Below, one piece after another: positions 7,847 to 17,385 of a stretch of DNA of 64,000 nt. The stretch spans positions 1 through 64,000 of the forward strand of contig MIAR01000037.1 in assembly GCA_001829185.1 (NCBI GenBank), given 5' to 3'. The translations under genes were made by a program, and so were the position numbers. Every line of letters starts with the position of its first letter. The first letter of the stretch is position 1. Below the pieces are notes generated by a model that saw only the letters and a program-made list of their open reading frames with translations, was not told the origin of the DNA and ran no database searches. The DNA is from Spirochaetes bacterium GWB1_60_80 (GTDB taxonomy: Bacteria > Spirochaetota > Spirochaetia > Treponematales > UBA12059).

Positions 7847-8356
7847 TCAACCCCACATATCCTTGAGAGTCTTGCCGCGATTATGCGACGTGACGCGGGC
7901 GTCGCCGATCCGCTTGATGCCGTTAAACACGGCGCGGATGACGTTGACCGCGGTACGGCTGCCCAGGCTCTTGGCCAGGATGTCGGTCACGCCGCCGGCT
8001 TCCATGATGGCGCGGACCGCGCCGCCGGCGATAATACCGGAACCGGGGCAGGCCGGCTTCATCAGCACGTGCGAAGCCTTGAACTTGCCGACGATGTCGT
8101 GCGGAATGGTGCCGTTCTTGATCGGCATCTTGATCATGCCGCGCTTGGCCTTGTCGATACTCTTGCGGATCGCCTCGGTCACGTCGTTGGCCTTGCCGAA
8201 GCCGTAGCCAACGTTGCCGGACCGATCCCCCACCACCGTCAGGGCGGAGAAGGAAAAGCGGCGTCCGCCCTTGACGACCTTGGCGGTACGGTTGAGCTTG
8301 ACGAGCTTCTCGATGTAGGCATCGCGGGACCTATCGTCCCTGTCTCTTCTCTCCAC
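7847..8356 (-). CDS. rpsE: 30S ribosomal protein S5
   Basis: S5 acts in mRNA helicase activity at the entry channel and in decoding fidelity. The 169-residue product has the double-stranded RNA-binding domain (LNRTAKVVKGGRRFSFSALT, VVGDRSGNVGYGFGKA) and the C-terminal S5 fold (GSGIIAGGAVRAIMEAGGV). The N-terminus (MERRDRDDRSRD) is unusually charged. Confidence 0.98.
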   Translation of the reverse strand: MERRDRDDRSRDAYIEKLVKLNRTAKVVKGGRRFSFSALTVVGDRSGNVGYGFGKANDVTEAIRKSIDKAKRGMIKMPIKNGTIPHDIVGKFKASHVLMKPACPGSGIIAGGAVRAIMEAGGVTDILAKSLGSRTAVNVIRAVFNGIKRIGDARVTSHNRGKTLKDMWG

Positions 8357-8365
8357 GAGTTCCCC

Positions 8366-8731
8366 CTAGAATTGGATCCCGGCTTTGCGGGTTCCGTCGG
8401 CAATGGCTTTGATGACGCCGTGATAATTGTAACCGTTGCGGTCGAAGACCACGGTACCAATGTTCTTTTCCTTGAGGCGGGCGCCAACCAGCTCGCCCAA
8501 CTTTGTGCCGCCTTCGACGGTCGGCCGGGTGCCCTTGAGGGCTTCCTCGAGGGTGCTGCCGGCGACCAGCGTATGGCCAGCGGCGTCGTCGATGACCTGC
8601 ACGTACAGGTTCTTGTTCGAGCGGAACACCGTCAGGCGCGGCCGTTCGGCGCTGCCCAGTATATTCTTGCGCACATGCGCCTTGCGGGCATCGCGCTTGC
8701 GGATCTTGTCCGAAAGTTCTCTATTGCTCAT
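8366..8731 (-). CDS. rplR: 50S ribosomal protein L18
   Basis: L18 binds 5S rRNA together with L5. The 121-residue product has RPRLTVFRSNKNLYVQVIDD, a central AL..TRPTVEGG segment, and the C-terminal VVFDRNGYNYHGVIKAIADG motif typical of the family. It lies 9 bases before rpsE. Confidence 0.98.
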   Translation of the reverse strand: MSNRELSDKIRKRDARKAHVRKNILGSAERPRLTVFRSNKNLYVQVIDDAAGHTLVAGSTLEEALKGTRPTVEGGTKLGELVGARLKEKNIGTVVFDRNGYNYHGVIKAIADGTRKAGIQF

Positions 8732-8740
8732 GCTTAATCC

Positions 8741-9286
8741 TTACTTTACGCCTGTCTTGCCGACCTTCTTGCGAATGGTCTCTGTTTCATAGCGTATACC
8801 CTTGCCTTTGTAAGGCTCAGGCTTGCGCAAGCTGCGTATCTCGCTGGCGAAAAGGCCCACGAGTTGTTTGTCGTAGCCGGCGACGACCACTTTCTGGTTG
8901 TTGCCCTCGACAGTGACTTTTAAGCTGTCCGGGATAGCCACGAAGAAGTCCGTGGAAAACCCCAGATTCAGCACCAGCAGCTTCCCCTGGACTTCAGCCT
9001 TGTAACCGACGCCATTGATGACGAGGGCCTTGGTGAAGCCGGTGGAGACGCCGGTGACCATATTGTTGATCAGGTTCCTGTACAGGCCATGGAAGGCCTT
9101 GGTCTGCTTCGCGTCATTGGCGCGGGAGACCGTTACCAGATCGTCCTTGACCACGACAGTGATGAAAGACGACGCAAGCTCTTGGGACAGCTTGCCTTTA
9201 GGGCCTTCCACGTTGACCAGATTCCCCTGCACGGCGACTTTGACGCCTTTCGGTACGGTGATGGGCATATTGCCTATTCGAGACAT
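8741..9286 (-). CDS. rplF: 50S ribosomal protein L6
   Basis: The start at 9286 ([17 protein letters not shown]) is chosen by homology and a preceding AGGGG; a longer open frame to 9538 would run far into rpsH and is rejected. The 181-residue product has two L6 folds and the conserved C-terminal segment [21 protein letters not shown]6 contacts 23S rRNA near the sarcin-ricin loop. Confidence 0.98.
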   Translation of the reverse strand: MSRIGNMPITVPKGVKVAVQGNLVNVEGPKGKLSQELASSFITVVVKDDLVTVSRANDAKQTKAFHGLYRNLINNMVTGVSTGFTKALVINGVGYKAEVQGKLLVLNLGFSTDFFVAIPDSLKVTVEGNNQKVVVAGYDKQLVGLFASEIRSLRKPEPYKGKGIRYETETIRKKVGKTGVK

Positions 9287-9302
9287 GGCGGTTCCCCTTC
9301 GA

Positions 9303-9701
9303 TTACCAGATGGTGCAGATAAGCTCGCCGCCAACCTTGCGTTCGGCAGCCTTACGACCGGTGGTGATGCCGTCTGAGGTAGACACCACGACCGTTCCGA
9401 AACCGTTATGTACACGCGGCATACTCTTGTAGCCAGTGTAGACGCGGCGTCCAGGCTTGGAAACGCGTTCCACGCCATGGATGATCGGATCGTCAGCTTC
9501 ATCGTATTTGAGAAAGACCCGGATAAAATTCTGTCCATCCTGAACGATCTTCTTGAAGTTCTTAATATAGCCTTCAGTCTTTAAGATCTTTACGATCTCA
9601 AGCTTCATGCGTGAGGTGGCGATATCCACTTTTTCGTGGCGCGCCATGCTCGCGTTGCGAACCTTGGTCAACATGTCGGCGACGGGATCGGAAACACTCA
9701 T
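9303..9701 (-). CDS. rpsH: 30S ribosomal protein S8
   Basis: S8 binds the central domain of 16S rRNA and in E. coli represses the spc operon. The 132-residue product begins [20 protein letters not shown] and ends with the family motif [20 protein letters not shown]. It lies between rpsN and rplF as usual. Confidence 0.98.
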   Translation of the reverse strand: MSVSDPVADMLTKVRNASMARHEKVDIATSRMKLEIVKILKTEGYIKNFKKIVQDGQNFIRVFLKYDEADDPIIHGVERVSKPGRRVYTGYKSMPRVHNGFGTVVVSTSDGITTGRKAAERKVGGELICTIW

Positions 9702-9712
9702 TCCAGGTCCTC

Positions 9713-9898
9713 CTACCAGCTAGATTTCGTTACGCCCGGTAATAGACCATTGCTGGCCAATTTCCGGAAGCAGATTCGACACATGTCGAACTTGCGCAAA
9801 TACCCACGGGGCCTGCCGCAGATCTTGCAGCGGTTCACGTGCCTTGTCATATACTTGGGCTTGGCGAGCGCCTTAAGTATCATCGCTTTTCTGGCCAT
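9713..9898 (-). CDS. rpsN: 30S ribosomal protein S14, zinc-binding (type Z)
   Basis: The 61-residue protein has the short zinc-binding S14 form, with CKIC (residues 24-27) and CRIC (40-43). The central part reads [20 protein letters not shown]. Together with the cysteine-rich S4 and L36 this shows a ribosome that uses zinc-binding paralogue types. It lies 12 bases after rplE. Confidence 0.98.
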   Translation of the reverse strand: MARKAMILKALAKPKYMTRHVNRCKICGRPRGYLRKFDMCRICFRKLASNGLLPGVTKSSW

Positions 9899-9910
9899 TC
9901 CTGTCCTCTC

Positions 9911-10474
9911 TTACTTTCTGAAAGGCATGCCCATTTTGGCGAGGAGGCTGCGGGCTTCCTTGTCAGTGCGGGCGGTTGTTACGATGGCCACATTCAAACC
10001 CATCACCTTTTCGATCTTGTCGAAGTCGATCTCCGGGAAGATGATCTGCTCGGTGATACCCAGTGAATAATTGCCATGTCCATCAAAGGCGTTCGGATTG
10101 ACGCCGCGGAAATCCTTGACGCGCGGCAGGGCCACGTTCATCAGGCGATCCAGGAACTCCCACATCTGGGTGCCGCGCAGGGTCACGCGGCAGCCGATTT
10201 CCTGGCCTTCGCGGATCTTAAACGTGGCGATAGACTTGCGAGCCTTGGTCTTCACGGCCTTCTGGCCCGTGATGATGTTGACGTCGCCGACGGCCGCGTC
10301 GAGGATCTTGCGATTCTCTTTGGCTTCGCCAACGCCCATGGACACCACGACCTTTACAAAGCGCGGCACTTCCATGACCGACTTGTAGGCGAACTCGCCC
10401 TTCAGGTCGGGAACGATCTTCTCGGCGTAGATCTTCTTCAGCCGCGGCACATATACAGTCTGCTGCTTGGCCAT
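9911..10474 (-). CDS. rplE: 50S ribosomal protein L5
   Basis: The start at 10474 ([14 protein letters not shown]) overlaps the rplX stop by one base (TGATG), implying coupled translation. The 187-residue product shows the L5 core ([60 protein letters not shown]). L5 binds 5S rRNA and forms the B1b bridge. Confidence 0.97.
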   Translation of the reverse strand: MAKQQTVYVPRLKKIYAEKIVPDLKGEFAYKSVMEVPRFVKVVVSMGVGEAKENRKILDAAVGDVNIITGQKAVKTKARKSIATFKIREGQEIGCRVTLRGTQMWEFLDRLMNVALPRVKDFRGVNPNAFDGHGNYSLGITEQIIFPEIDFDKIEKVMGLNVAIVTTARTDKEARSLLAKMGMPFRK

Positions 10475-10797
10475 CAGAGGGCCTCCCCGCACTTACGGCA
10501 CACGCGCTTCTTGTCGGTACCGATAAATTTGTAACCCAGGCGCGTCGGGCCGCACTTCTTGCAGACGATCATGACGTTGCAGAGGCGGAGCGGCGCTTCG
10601 ATCTCGGCGATGCCGCCGCGGTCGTTCTGGCTCTTCTTGCGCATGGCCTTCTTCATCATGTTCAGGCCCTGCACGATCGCCCGGCCCTTGACCATGTCGA
10701 TATGCAGGATCTTGCCCTGCTTGCCGCGGTCCTTGCCTGAGATGACCTTCACGAGATCATCTTTCTTAAGCTTGGTGCTATGCTTCACTTCGTTCAT
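10474..10797 (-). CDS. rplX: 50S ribosomal protein L24
   Basis: L24 is an assembly initiator near the exit tunnel. The 107-residue product has a KOW motif ([20 protein letters not shown]) and a C-terminal segment with two cysteine pairs (CKKCG and CRKCG), the zinc-ribbon form of L24 ([20 protein letters not shown]). Confidence 0.98.
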   Translation of the reverse strand: MNEVKHSTKLKKDDLVKVISGKDRGKQGKILHIDMVKGRAIVQGLNMMKKAMRKKSQNDRGGIAEIEAPLRLCNVMIVCKKCGPTRLGYKFIGTDKKRVCRKCGEAL

Positions 10798-10808
10798 CCA
10801 CCGGCTCC

Positions 10809-11177
10809 TTAAAGGACCTCAGGGGCCAAAGACACGATCTTCATATAGTCCTTCTCGCGCAACTCGCGCGCCACGGGACCAAAGATGCGCTTACCCTTGG
10901 GGTTCTTGTTTGCGTCGATGATGACGCAAGCATTGTCATCGAACCGGATATAGGTGCCATCGGGGCGGCGATACTCTTTGTGCACCCGCACGATGACCGC
11001 CTTCTCGACGGTTCCCTTCTTGATGGCCGAATTGGCGATGGTCTGCTTCACGGCGACGACGATGGTATCGCCGATCGACGCGTAGCGGCGCTTCGAGCCA
11101 CCAAGTACTTTGATACACTGAACGATTTTTGCGCCGGAGTTGTCGGCCACGTTCAGTTTTGATTCTACCTGTATCAT
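10809..11177 (-). CDS. rplN: 50S ribosomal protein L14
   Basis: The 122-residue product matches L14 over its full length ([60 protein letters not shown]). L14 contacts 16S rRNA in bridge B8. It is followed 11 bases later by rplX. Confidence 0.98.
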   Translation of the reverse strand: MIQVESKLNVADNSGAKIVQCIKVLGGSKRRYASIGDTIVVAVKQTIANSAIKKGTVEKAVIVRVHKEYRRPDGTYIRFDDNACVIIDANKNPKGKRIFGPVARELREKDYMKIVSLAPEVL

Positions 11178-11195
11178 GTCGCTGTTCTCCGTGGC

Positions 11196-11459
11196 TTAGC
11201 GGGCCCGTTCCACAATCTCGGCCAGGCGATAACGCTTGTCGCGGGAGAGCGGGCGGCACTCGACGACGCGTACGGTGTCACCCACCTTGGCGTCATTTGT
11301 TTCATCGTGAGCCTTCACCTTCTTCGAGCGGGTGAGGTACTTCTTGTAAAGCGGGTGCAGCTTGCGCAACATCACTTCAACGACGATGGTTTTGGCCATC
11401 TTGTCGCTGACGACGACGCCCTGCAGCATCGGCCTTTCTTTCTTGGTCTTGGCTTCCAT
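11196..11459 (-). CDS. rpsQ: 30S ribosomal protein S17
   Basis: The 87-residue OB-fold protein contains the family motifs [18 protein letters not shown] and [20 protein letters not shown] followed by [16 protein letters not shown]. It sits between rpmC and rplN as expected. Confidence 0.98.
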   Translation of the reverse strand: MEAKTKKERPMLQGVVVSDKMAKTIVVEVMLRKLHPLYKKYLTRSKKVKAHDETNDAKVGDTVRVVECRPLSRDKRYRLAEIVERAR

Positions 11460-11474
11460 GAACCACTTCCTCCG

Positions 11475-11672
11475 TTAAGCCTTGGCCTGGCGGTCGCGCA
11501 TGCCAATCAGGCAATTAAGCCTGGCAATACTGCGTCGCAGGGTCCGCTTCTCGAGAGGGTTCTCGACATGGCCCATGACCATCTTGAAGCGGAGATCGAA
11601 AAATTTCTTGCGCAGTTCTTCGCGCTTGGCGACCAGCTCCTCGAGCTTCAGGTCCTTGAATGAGTTCTTCAT
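11475..11672 (-). CDS. rpmC: 50S ribosomal protein L29
   Basis: The 65-residue helical hairpin protein begins MKNSFKDLKLEELVAKREEL and has the family signature NPLEKRTLRRSIARLNCL. L29 lies near the exit tunnel. It follows rplP by four bases and precedes rpsQ. Confidence 0.97.
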   Translation of the reverse strand: MKNSFKDLKLEELVAKREELRKKFFDLRFKMVMGHVENPLEKRTLRRSIARLNCLIGMRDRQAKA

Positions 11673-11676
11673 GCGA

Positions 11677-12099
11677 TCACTCCATCTCCATGTCGGCCCG
11701 GGCCACGAACTTGGTCTTGATGGGCAGCTTGGAGCCGGCCAGCTTCATGGCGGATGCCGCCAGCTCGCGGGTCACACCGGCCAACTCGAACAACACGGTA
11801 CCCGGCCGCACGACGGCCACCCAGTATTCCGGACCACCCTTACCCTTACCCATGCGCACTTCCAAGGGTTTCTTGGAATACGGCTTGTCGGGGAAAATGC
11901 GCACCCACAGCTTGCCGCCGCGCTTGATATGGCGGTTAAGGGCCACGCGGGCGGCTTCCAGCTGGCGGGCGGTGATCCAGAAAGGCTCTTCGCACATCAG
12001 GGCAAACTCGCCGAAAGCCGGCGAATTGCCTGCCTGCGCCTCACCCTTGGTCTTTCCACGTTGCACCTTGCGATGCTTTACTCTCTTAGGTGACAGCAT
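11677..12099 (-). CDS. rplP: 50S ribosomal protein L16
   Basis: L16 supports the A-site tRNA elbow. The 140-residue product starts [20 protein letters not shown] and shows [20 protein letters not shown] and [20 protein letters not shown]. It begins three bases after rpsC ends. Confidence 0.98.
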   Translation of the reverse strand: MLSPKRVKHRKVQRGKTKGEAQAGNSPAFGEFALMCEEPFWITARQLEAARVALNRHIKRGGKLWVRIFPDKPYSKKPLEVRMGKGKGGPEYWVAVVRPGTVLFELAGVTRELAASAMKLAGSKLPIKTKFVARADMEME

Positions 12100-12102
12100 T
12101 AT

Positions 12103-12915
12103 TTAGCTCCTCGCCTGGGTAGGGCGCGGGCCGCCACGGTTACCGCCAGTACGCGGGCCGCGCGGGGCTCCCCGGTCGTTGCTTCCGCCACGATCGGAAC
12201 GCTCGCTGCGCTCCGGTCGGTCGCCGCCATCACGGCGCGGCCGGCCCGGCATCAGTCCGGCGTCTTCCTTCTTGTCTCCGACAAGGGCGTTGTCGCTCTT
12301 GCAGATCCAGACTTTAACGCCGATCTTGCCGTAGGTGGTCAGGGCTTCCCAAAATCCGTAATCGATGTCGGCGCGCAGCGTGTGTAGCGGCACCCGGCCT
12401 TCTTTGTATTCTTCGGTGCGGCTCATGTCGGCACCGCCGAGGCGGCCGGACATGCGCACCTTACAACCCTGGACGCCGCCCTTCATGGCGGAACTGACGG
12501 CCATCTTCATGGTGCGGCGGAACGAGCCGCGACCTTCCAGCTGCCGGCAGACGTTCATGGCCACGATCATGGAGTTGGTCTCGACGCGCTTGATTTCCTT
12601 GATCTTGATGTTGATCTTCTTGGAAGCGAACTTCTGAAGCTCAAGGCCGATGCGTTCAATGTTCGCGCCCTTCTGGCCGATCAGGACACCGGGCTTGGCG
12701 GTGTGGATCACGATGGTGACCTTCTGCGGATGCCTGATGATCTCGATCTCGGAAATATCGGCGCTCTTGGCCTCGGGCAGCTGGTACATGCGCGCCCGGA
12801 TCTTCAGATCCTCGTGCAGGGTCTTGGCGTAGTCACGCGGATCGACAAACCAGCGGGAACTCCAGTCCTTGTTGATACCGATGCGCAGACCAATCGGATT
12901 TACTTTTTGACCCAC
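12103..12915 (-). CDS. rpsC: 30S ribosomal protein S3 with RG-rich tail
   Basis: S3 forms the mRNA entry channel. The start is a GTG at 12915 ([20 protein letters not shown]) two bases after rplV, with GGAGG eight bases upstream; no ATG fits. The KH domain ([20 protein letters not shown]) and C-terminal domain ([20 protein letters not shown]) are intact. At 270 residues it is longer than usual: from about residue 222 it carries an Arg/Gly/Pro-rich tail ([27 protein letters not shown]), probably disordered and RNA-binding. Confidence 0.97.
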   Translation of the reverse strand: MGQKVNPIGLRIGINKDWSSRWFVDPRDYAKTLHEDLKIRARMYQLPEAKSADISEIEIIRHPQKVTIVIHTAKPGVLIGQKGANIERIGLELQKFASKKINIKIKEIKRVETNSMIVAMNVCRQLEGRGSFRRTMKMAVSSAMKGGVQGCKVRMSGRLGGADMSRTEEYKEGRVPLHTLRADIDYGFWEALTTYGKIGVKVWICKSDNALVGDKKEDAGLMPGRPRRDGGDRPERSERSDRGGSNDRGAPRGPRTGGNRGGPRPTQARS

Positions 12916-12917
12916 TT

Positions 12918-13280
12918 TTATGCCTCCGCCTTTGCAACTTCGTCTACCACGACACTGATGTGACACATCTGCTTGACCAGCATGTCGGCCCGGCCGCGGG
13001 CCCGGAACCAGACGCGGCGCATGCGGGGGCCGTCATCAATTCTCAATTCTTTAACATACAGCATATCCTCACCCAATTTGCGGTTCTGGTTGAGGGCATT
13101 GGCTGCCGCCGACATCACCACCTTGCGAATCAGGCGGGCGCCCTTGTGGGGCATGTTATCCAGAATGGCCATCACCTCAGGATAAGCCTTGTTGCGGACC
13201 AGGTCGGCAACCGGACGAATCTTGGACGGGGAGCCCATCAGAAATTTGGCGTATGCAGGGTAACCTGTAACTTTAGCCAT
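12918..13280 (-). CDS. rplV: 50S ribosomal protein L22
   Basis: L22 lines the exit tunnel, and its extended loop takes part in sensing of arrest peptides. The 120-residue product has the conserved start ([20 protein letters not shown]) and the loop region [20 protein letters not shown]. It lies seven bases after rpsS. Confidence 0.97.
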   Translation of the reverse strand: MAKVTGYPAYAKFLMGSPSKIRPVADLVRNKAYPEVMAILDNMPHKGARLIRKVVMSAAANALNQNRKLGEDMLYVKELRIDDGPRMRRVWFRARGRADMLVKQMCHISVVVDEVAKAEA

Positions 13281-13287
13281 CGTTCAC

Positions 13288-13569
13288 CTACCTCTTAGCG
13301 GCTTTTTTATCGGAGCCGGCATGCCCGCGGAAAATGCGGGTGGGGGAAAACTCGCCAAGCTTGTGCCCGACAAGATTCTCGGTCACGTACACGGGAACCC
13401 AGCTTTTGCCGTTATGGACCGAAAGAGTCATACCGACCATTTCGGGAATGATTGTGGAACAGCGGGAATACGTCTTAATCATGCGCTTCTCGCCTGCCTT
13501 GGACATCTCGACGACCTTCTTGTAGAGGCTCTTCTCGATGAACGGGCCTTTCTTTATGGACCTGGACAC
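13288..13569 (-). CDS. rpsS: 30S ribosomal protein S19
   Basis: The 93-residue product begins [19 protein letters not shown] and contains [20 protein letters not shown] and the C-terminal [19 protein letters not shown]19 pairs with S13 in the head. Standard position between rplB and rplV. Confidence 0.98.
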   Translation of the reverse strand: MSRSIKKGPFIEKSLYKKVVEMSKAGEKRMIKTYSRCSTIIPEMVGMTLSVHNGKSWVPVYVTENLVGHKLGEFSPTRIFRGHAGSDKKAAKR

Positions 13570-13585
13570 GGTTGGCTCCTATCTC

Positions 13586-14413
13586 TTACTTGCGTCGCTT
13601 GACGATGAAGCGGCTCGACGGCTTGTGCGCATCGCGCGTCTTGTAACCTTTACAGGGCTGGCCCCACGGGGTAACCGGCGACCTGTAACCTTTACCACGA
13701 CCCTCACCACCGCCGTGCGGATGGTCGACCGGGTTCATGGCAACGCCGCGCACCCGCGGCCGCTTGCCCAACCAGCGGATACGGCCGGCTTTACCGAAGC
13801 GCTCGTTCATGTGCTCTTCGTTGCCGACGATGCCGATGGTGGCCATGCATTTTTTAAAAACCAGGCGCAACTCATTAGACGGCAGCTTGAGGGTGATATA
13901 ATCACCGTCAACGCCGACCAGGAGAGCCGCGGCACCGGCCGAACGGGCCATCTGGGCGCCCTTGCCGAGGGTGAGCTCGACATTGTGCACCGTAAAGCCG
14001 AGCGGGATGTTTTCCAGCGGCAGGGCGTTGCCGATTTCCGGCGGCGCTCCGGCGCCAGACAGAACTTCCTGCCCTATTACCAGGCCCTTGGGGGCGATGA
14101 TATAGCGCTTCTCGCCGTCAACATAGTTGATCAGGGCGATGTTCGCCGAGCGGTTCGGATCGTATTCGATGGTGGCAACCTTGCCGGGAATACCCAGCTT
14201 GTCGCGGCGCCAGTCGATCAGACGGATCTTGCGCTTGTGTCCACCGCCCTTGCGGCGGACTGAGATACGACCGTTGCTGGCGCGGCCGGCATTTTGTTTC
14301 TTGCCCTTGGTCAGCGCCTTGCAAGGCTCGTTGCCGATGGTGAGCGCGTCGTTCACCACCTGCACCCGGTGCCTGAGTCCGGGGGTTATCGGCCGGAAAG
14401 TCTTTATAGCCAT
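13586..14413 (-). CDS. rplB: 50S ribosomal protein L2
   Basis: L2 is needed for peptidyl transferase activity and subunit joining. The 275-residue product has the OB and SH3 folds and the universally conserved C-terminal segment [20 protein letters not shown]. The N-terminus ([16 protein letters not shown]) is typical. Confidence 0.98.
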   Translation of the reverse strand: MAIKTFRPITPGLRHRVQVVNDALTIGNEPCKALTKGKKQNAGRASNGRISVRRKGGGHKRKIRLIDWRRDKLGIPGKVATIEYDPNRSANIALINYVDGEKRYIIAPKGLVIGQEVLSGAGAPPEIGNALPLENIPLGFTVHNVELTLGKGAQMARSAGAAALLVGVDGDYITLKLPSNELRLVFKKCMATIGIVGNEEHMNERFGKAGRIRWLGKRPRVRGVAMNPVDHPHGGGEGRGKGYRSPVTPWGQPCKGYKTRDAHKPSSRFIVKRRK

Positions 14414-14429
14414 AGTAGTCCCCTATTCC

Positions 14430-14717
14430 TTATGCGCCTTCGAAGACCTTGATGGTCTCGCCCTTGGGTAGGCGAACGATCGCCTTCTTCCAACTGGAAG
14501 TATAGCCGGAGCGGTTGCGCAGCCGCTTGGGCTTGCCCTTGACATTGACGATGGAGCACGATATCGGGTGCACATCGAACAGGCGGCGAACCGCCTCTTT
14601 TACCATGAGCTTAGTAGCACGCGGATCAATCCGAAAAACGTACTGGCCGATCTCGCGAAGGCCGTTGCTTTTTTCGCTCAGAACCGGCTCAATCAGAATG
14701 CTGTCGTACTGCATCAT
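14430..14717 (-). CDS. rplW: 50S ribosomal protein L23
   Basis: L23 forms the docking site for SRP and trigger factor at the tunnel exit. The 95-residue product begins MMQYDSILIEPVLSEKSN; either of the two adjacent ATG codons could be used. It retains the RLFDVHPISCSIVNVKGKPK segment. It lies between rplD and rplB. Confidence 0.95.
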   Translation of the reverse strand: MMQYDSILIEPVLSEKSNGLREIGQYVFRIDPRATKLMVKEAVRRLFDVHPISCSIVNVKGKPKRLRNRSGYTSSWKKAIVRLPKGETIKVFEGA

Positions 14718-14726
14718 TGGCCTTCC

Positions 14727-15362
14727 TTATTTATCCGCATAGTAGTCATTGAGACTGGCGACAGCCGACTCCATGACCAGGACGGTGCGTCCGTAGAACA
14801 AGTCATGGGCGCGCAGCCGGTTGTACGACAGGAAGTGCAGCCAGGGAATGTTCTTCCCGGCGCGCTTCACCATGGCGTCATCGTCATTGAGCACGATGAC
14901 CGTACGCTCGGCCTTGTCTTGCGGAAGCAAATTCTTGAGCACCGCGACCAAATCCTTGGTCTTGCCGGACTCAACCTTGAAATCCTCGACCACTTTCATG
15001 GTGGAGTTCTGCGCCTTCAGGCTCAGGATACTCTTCATGGCCAAACGCTTGGCCTTCTTGGGCATCGCGAACGAGTAATCGCGGGGATGCGGACCGAATA
15101 CGATACCGCCACCGACGTACAGCGGACTCTTGACGTCGCCCTGGCGGGCGCGGCCAGTACCCTTCTGGGAATATGGGCGGCGATTGGTGCCGTGCACATC
15201 CTTGCGGGTCTTGGTATCGGCGGTGCCGACGCGCAGATTGGCAAGCTCATTGTTAATGGCGTACCAAATGACGTCTTCGTTTACGGGAAGACCGAAAACA
15301 GCGTCGGACAGCTCGATGGTCTTAAGTTCCTTGCCCTGTACGGAAAAGACTTTACTCTGCAT
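14727..15362 (-). CDS. rplD: 50S ribosomal protein L4
   Basis: L4 lines the exit tunnel and in E. coli represses the S10 operon. The start at 15362 (MQSKVFSVQGKEL) fits the family better than one five codons upstream. The 211-residue product has the loop motif RPYSQKGTGRARQGDVKSPL and the VFGPHPRDYSFAMPKKAKRL segment. Confidence 0.96.
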   Translation of the reverse strand: MQSKVFSVQGKELKTIELSDAVFGLPVNEDVIWYAINNELANLRVGTADTKTRKDVHGTNRRPYSQKGTGRARQGDVKSPLYVGGGIVFGPHPRDYSFAMPKKAKRLAMKSILSLKAQNSTMKVVEDFKVESGKTKDLVAVLKNLLPQDKAERTVIVLNDDDAMVKRAGKNIPWLHFLSYNRLRAHDLFYGRTVLVMESAVASLNDYYADK

Positions 15363-15373
15363 ATAGTCTATCC

Positions 15374-16000
15374 TCACTTAGCTTTCTTGACGGCCGCGCT
15401 GACGATCACCATGCAGTTACGGGGGCCAGGGATGGCTCCGCGCACCAGCATATAGCCGTTTTCCACGTCGATCTTGATGACCTTGAGATTCTGGACGGTC
15501 ACGCGGGCGTTGCCCATGTGTCCCGGCAGCTTGCGGTTCTTGAAGGTGTGGTGCGGGTAGGTGCTCATGCCGGTACCGCCCGGTTCGCGATGGAACTTGG
15601 AACCGTGGGTATTGCGACCACCTCCGAAACCCCAGCGCTTAATGACGCCCTGAAAACCCTTGCCCTTGCTGTTGGCAACGACATCGACATAACGGGTCTT
15701 CTCGAACAGGGTAACGTCGAGCGCTTGACCGACTTCGACCGGAGCCGAAAAGTCGCGCATCTCGCGGATAACCTTCTTGGGGGTGATGCCCTCGGGAAAC
15801 TGTCCCGCATAGGGCTTGCTGACATGCTTAGCCTTCATTTCCTTCACGCCCAACACGACGGCCTGGTAGCCATCCTTGTCGGTAGTCCGGAGACCGACGA
15901 CGGTGTTAGGCGCAACGGCGATCACGCTGACCGGCGTTAGCCGGCCCGTCTCGTCGAAGACCTGGGTCATGCCCATTTTCTTTCCGATTAATCCTAACAT
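15374..16000 (-). CDS. rplC: 50S ribosomal protein L3
   Basis: The 208-residue product begins MLGLIGKKMGMTQVFDETGR and includes the conserved extension near the peptidyl transferase centre (KRWGFGGGRNTHGSKFHREP, GHMGNARVTVQNLKVI). L3 is a primary assembly protein. It lies 44 bases after rpsJ. Confidence 0.98.
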   Translation of the reverse strand: MLGLIGKKMGMTQVFDETGRLTPVSVIAVAPNTVVGLRTTDKDGYQAVVLGVKEMKAKHVSKPYAGQFPEGITPKKVIREMRDFSAPVEVGQALDVTLFEKTRYVDVVANSKGKGFQGVIKRWGFGGGRNTHGSKFHREPGGTGMSTYPHHTFKNRKLPGHMGNARVTVQNLKVIKIDVENGYMLVRGAIPGPRNCMVIVSAAVKKAK

Positions 16001-16044
16001 GCTCTCTCCTGAAGCGTTGAACGATACGGTACGAAACCGTGCGT

Positions 16045-16350
16045 TTACTGCTTGATCTCGACATCGACACCGGCGGGAAGCTCTAATTTCATCAGGGCGT
16101 CCATTACCTCCGGCGTGGGGCTAAGGATGTCGATCAGGCGTTTGTGAGTCCTCATCTCGAACTGCTCGCGCGCTTTCTTGTGCACGTGCGGTGAGCGAAG
16201 AACAGTGTACTTGTTGATTCTGGTAGGCAGAGGGATAGGCCCCGCCACCTTCGCGCCGGCTCGCTGAACGGTAGTAACAATTGACTTGGCACTGTCGTCA
16301 ATCAGCCGAACGTCAAAACCCCTGAGTCTGACACGGATTCTGTCTTTCAT
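16045..16350 (-). CDS. rpsJ: 30S ribosomal protein S10
   Basis: S10 acts in the small-subunit head and, as NusE, in antitermination. The start at 16350 ([14 protein letters not shown]) is preceded by GGAGG at five bases. The 101-residue product includes [20 protein letters not shown] and [20 protein letters not shown]. It is the first gene of the operon. tuf, fusA and rpsL are not adjacent, so the str operon lies elsewhere. Confidence 0.98.
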   Translation of the reverse strand: MKDRIRVRLRGFDVRLIDDSAKSIVTTVQRAGAKVAGPIPLPTRINKYTVLRSPHVHKKAREQFEMRTHKRLIDILSPTPEVMDALMKLELPAGVDVEIKQ

Positions 16351-16514
16351 GTGTCCTCCAAAGATCGCTTGCGACGGCAACCCCGAACCGTACCCTGGCG
16401 GGCGTGTTCAAAGCTCCGAAGCTCGAGGTCGTGGAACCCCGCCTAGCAAACCTGCGGAACCCGCTGCTTGCACTGACCATCTTTAATGGACGCCACGGCG
16501 CCCGGATGACCAGC
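16351..16514 (-). promoter_or_regulatory. long 5' leader of the S10 operon
   Basis: About 165 bases separate the predicted transcription start near 16514 from rpsJ. No reading frame with a ribosome-binding site was seen. The stretch is G+C-rich and can form short hairpins (for example around CTCGAGCTTCGGAG). In E. coli the equivalent leader carries L4-mediated autogenous control; whether this one does is not shown by sequence. Confidence 0.4.
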
Positions 16515-16520
16515 TAGGCG

Positions 16521-16549
16521 ATAATGCCGCAAAGGCCAACTATTGTCAA
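16521..16549 (-). promoter_or_regulatory. promoter of the S10-spc-alpha operon
   Basis: On the minus strand a perfect -35 box TTGACA (16544-16549) is followed after exactly 17 bases by CATTAT (16521-16526), four of six matches to the -10 consensus. It lies directly upstream of rpsJ and overlaps the last codons of the mtfA-like gene by four bases. Confidence 0.85.
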
Positions 16550-17385
16550 GAGGCTGGTTGACTAGACAACGGCTCCTGGCTCAGCCAACGGGACAGGAGG
16601 GCGTAGACCGCCGGATAGGCGGCTTGCAGGGTAGCCGGGTCGTCAAAGAAGTATTCGGCGCAGACGGCCAGGAACTCTTCGGGCGACTCGGCGGCGTAGT
16701 CGTCAATTAAGGCGGCCGTTCGGGCGCGATGACGCTGGCCCCTATGCCGGTCGCGCTCGAAGCGGGTCTGGGCGTCGGCATAGGCCGGGGCGAAGGCGGC
16801 GGCCCACTCGGCGCTACTGATGGCGGCCGGCAACTCAGGCACGCCGTCAACGGCGCCGGCGGCGGCGTCCAGCCGGTGGGTCACCTCATGGATGACCACG
16901 TTATAGCCATCGCCCCGCCCGGACAGGGCCACGTCCTCGGCCGAGAAGGTCAGCGGACCGTAGTCCGACATGTCGCCGACCACCGCCTCGTCATACTCGG
17001 CTACCACGCCGGAGCCATCGTCGTCCAGGCGGCGCAGGCTGTATTCACCCGGCGTGACGATAACCGTGCGCCAGGAGCGCAGGCTGTCCAGCCCCAGGCG
17101 CAACACCGGCAGGCAGGCGAAGGCGGCGATAGCCAGGCAGATGTCCGCGGCCGGCGGCTGGTCGCCATAGGCAAACGTGCCATCGGGCTGGGGAACGGCC
17201 TTCAGGAAGGTTTTTTGGCACAGGAAGGCGGCCGCCAGGACGGCTAGCTCGGCGCGGTCAGCCAGGGCCAGCCGGTTCAAGCAGGGACTAGCCTGAATCA
17301 GAAGCTGCCAGGCTTCAGCCGGGACAGGGTGGGCAGCCGCCAGGGCGCGCCGCCGGCGGTCACGCCAGCGGGCAAACCAGTTCAC
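16546..17385 (-). CDS. MtfA-like zinc metallopeptidase
   Basis: The start is taken as the GTG at 17385, which overlaps the upstream stop in a GTGA arrangement. The 279-residue product matches the MtfA/DUF980 family: the zinc motif HEVTH in YNVVIHEVTHRLD, and the downstream EEFLAVCAEYFFDDP with the third ligand glutamate. In E. coli MtfA binds the Mlc repressor and has aminopeptidase activity linked to sugar uptake; no Mlc gene is seen here. No signal peptide, so probably cytoplasmic. It is the last gene of the minus-strand cluster. Confidence 0.85.
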   Translation of the reverse strand: MNWFARWRDRRRRALAAAHPVPAEAWQLLIQASPCLNRLALADRAELAVLAAAFLCQKTFLKAVPQPDGTFAYGDQPPAADICLAIAAFACLPVLRLGLDSLRSWRTVIVTPGEYSLRRLDDDGSGVVAEYDEAVVGDMSDYGPLTFSAEDVALSGRGDGYNVVIHEVTHRLDAAAGAVDGVPELPAAISSAEWAAAFAPAYADAQTRFERDRHRGQRHRARTAALIDDYAAESPEEFLAVCAEYFFDDPATLQAAYPAVYALLSRWLSQEPLSSQPAS

